Assembly (NCBI GenBank): GCA_007571115.1 | Contig: RKSA01000060.1 | Location: 1 to 5,173, forward strand | Length of the DNA stretch: 5,173 bases | Source of the DNA: Gammaproteobacteria bacterium | GTDB lineage: Bacteria > Pseudomonadota > Gammaproteobacteria > Pseudomonadales > Pseudohongiellaceae | Reading direction: 5' to 3' | In this document: positions 4,143 to 5,173 of the stretch, one piece after another | Numbering within the stretch: the first letter of the stretch is position 1 | Layout: each line of letters starts with the position of its first letter | Notes under the pieces: generated by a model | Database searches by the model: none | Told to the model about the DNA's origin: nothing | Seen by the model: only the letters and a program-made list of their open reading frames with translations | Program-made: the position numbers and the translations under genes

Positions 4143-5173
4143 AGATCGGCCTTCGATGTGTCGTGATCGGGATCGAAATGCTCCTCATCGACCGTGGGCT
4201 CGGCGCTTTCCGGAGTGTTCTGCGGGATGAAGTCCTGATGGGCGCCCGGAACGCTGTAGTCGTAGGCCCAGCGATACACGGCCGGCAGCTTGTCGCCCCA
4301 GTTGCCGTGAGCCGGGGGAGTTTCGGGAGTCTGCCATTCGAGGGAATTGGCGCCCCAGGGATTGCCTCCCGAGGGCTTGCCCTTGCGCAGGCTCCAGAAC
4401 ACGTTGATGAAGAAGAGCAGTTGCGACACACCGACGAACAGCGCGGCGATGGTGATCGCGGTATTCGCGTCCTGGGTTGCTGGCGCCATGAATTCGGTCG
4501 TGCCGAGCGCGTAGTAGCGCCGCGGCACGCCGTGGATTCCCAGATAGTGCATCGGCAGGTAGATGGCATAGGTGCCAAGGAAGGTACACCAGAAGTGCAG
4601 CTTGGCCATGCCTTCGTGGTACATGCGCCCGGACATCTTCGGGAACCAGTGGTATAGCGCCGCGAACAGCACGAGGATCGGCGACACTCCCATGACCATG
4701 TGGAAATGCGCGACGACGAAATACGTGTCCGACAGGGGCAGGTCGATGACGACGTTGCCGAGGAACAGCCCCGTCAGGCCGCCGTGAATGAAGGTGAAGA
4801 TGAAGCCGATGGCGAAATACATCGGCGCGTTCATGCGGATGTCGCCTTCCCAGAGGGTCAGCACCCAGTTGTAGACCTTGAGCGCGGTCGGCACGGCGAT
4901 AATCAGCGTTGTGGTGGCAAAGAAGAAGCCGAAATACGGATGCATCCCGCTGACGTACATGTGATGCGCCCAGACGATGAAGCTGAGCAGGCCGATGACG
5001 ATGATCGCCCAGACCATCATGCGGTAGCCGAAGATGTTCTTGCGCGCATGGGTGCTGAGCACGTCGGAAACGAGGCCGAAGGCCGGCAGCGCGACGATGT
5101 ACACTTCCGGGTGGCCGAAAAACCAGAACAGGTGCTGGAAGAGGATCGGGCTGCCGCCTTCGTAGTCGAGCGC
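4139..5173 (-). CDS. ctaD: Cytochrome c oxidase subunit I, C-terminal part (cut by window edge)
   Basis: Catalytic subunit of an A1-type (aa3-like) heme-copper oxidase, reducing O2 to water with electrons from cytochrome c and pumping protons across the inner membrane. The window holds the last 344 residues, from helix VI onward; the N-terminus lies beyond 5173 and the GTG at 5104 is internal. Numbering within the fragment: GHPEVY (20-25) carries the CuB ligand H21, the proton-path Glu E23 and the cross-linked Tyr Y25. WAHHMY (68-73) gives CuB ligands H70 and H71. PTALK (95-99) gives K-channel T96 and K99. AHFH (155-158) carries the heme a3 and heme a ligands H156 and H158. PRR (217-219) holds the heme-propionate Arg pair. 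The tail begins with NPWGANSLEWQTP (271-283), typical of the family. E23 and the HPEVY form place it in A1 rather than A2, ba3 or cbb3. An oddity is S148 in LPLSDTY, where the canonical family has the Mg/Mn-ligand His. Helix XII is the last one; no extra subunit III helices are fused. Confidence 0.97.
   Translation of the reverse strand, partial: ALDYEGGSPILFQHLFWFFGHPEVYIVALPAFGLVSDVLSTHARKNIFGYRMMVWAIIVIGLLSFIVWAHHMYVSGMHPYFGFFFATTTLIIAVPTALKVYNWVLTLWEGDIRMNAPMYFAIGFIFTFIHGGLTGLFLGNVVIDLPLSDTYFVVAHFHMVMGVSPILVLFAALYHWFPKMSGRMYHEGMAKLHFWCTFLGTYAIYLPMHYLGIHGVPRRYYALGTTEFMAPATQDANTAITIAALFVGVSQLLFFINVFWSLRKGKPSGGNPWGANSLEWQTPETPPAHGNWGDKLPAVYRWAYDYSVPGAHQDFIPQNTPESAEPTVDEEHFDPDHDTSKADL
4150..4154 (-). 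promoter_or_regulatory. Ribosome binding site supporting the GTG start of the subunit III-like gene
   Basis: GAAGG on the minus strand lies inside the last codons of the subunit I gene, 7 nt before the GTG at 4142. It supports this non-ATG start and the 4-bp overlap with the subunit I stop. Confidence 0.65.

Noticed and set aside
5102..5104. GTG at 5104 as the start of subunit I
   Set aside because: The frame continues to the window edge and encodes the rest of helix VI, including the GHPE part of the catalytic motif, so this GTG is an internal Val.
1..5173. Mobile elements, CRISPR arrays, tRNA or rRNA genes, toxin-antitoxin or defence genes
   Set aside because: I saw no transposase, terminal inverted repeats, regularly spaced repeats, cloverleaf-like tail or small unexplained gene; nearly all bases are covered by recognised core genes.

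Overview
The window holds two convergent, tightly packed gene groups with almost no non-coding DNA. The base composition is GC-rich throughout and every start, stop and ribosome binding site fits a proteobacterium. The order tsaC-hemF-aroE is familiar from Gammaproteobacteria such as Pseudomonas, where these genes lie in one neighbourhood. The short TsaC form, the HemF resembling the E. coli enzyme and an A1-type cytochrome c oxidase together suggest an aerobic or facultatively aerobic high-GC gammaproteobacterium. This taxonomic call is inference; no rRNA or other marker is present.

Plus strand, 12-2312: tsaC (tRNA t6A biosynthesis), hemF (oxygen-dependent coproporphyrinogen III oxidase) and aroE (shikimate dehydrogenase) form an apparent operon. 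The tsaC-hemF gap is 10 bp and the hemF-aroE junction is a 4-bp ATGA overlap. All three look complete and intact, apart from uncertainty about whether tsaC begins further left.

Minus strand, 5173 down to 2337: this is the distal part of a heme-copper cytochrome c oxidase operon. In transcription order it holds the C-terminal 344 residues of catalytic subunit I (cut by the window edge), a 204-residue divergent subunit III paralog, a 226-residue conventional subunit III, and a 147-residue small subunit IV. The subunit I gene overlaps the paralog by 4 bp (GTGA), 57 bp lie between the stop of the paralog and the next start codon, and subunits III and IV are 10 bp apart. Subunit II and the cytochrome c or assembly genes would be expected beyond the right edge.

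The two groups meet tail to tail with 24 bp between the stop codons of aroE and the subunit IV gene; a small imperfect hairpin lies there. The genes share one theme: HemF makes a heme precursor using O2, and the facing operon encodes a heme-containing O2 reductase.

I see no mobile element, CRISPR array, phage gene, RNA gene or obviously new system; this is mostly core metabolism and respiration. The points most worth a second look are the tandem subunit III genes, in which the first copy has lost two conserved acidic residues, a Ser at the expected Mg/Mn-ligand His of subunit I, a one-residue insertion in the substrate-contact loop of HemF, and a perfect 12-bp tandem duplication in front of the second subunit III gene.
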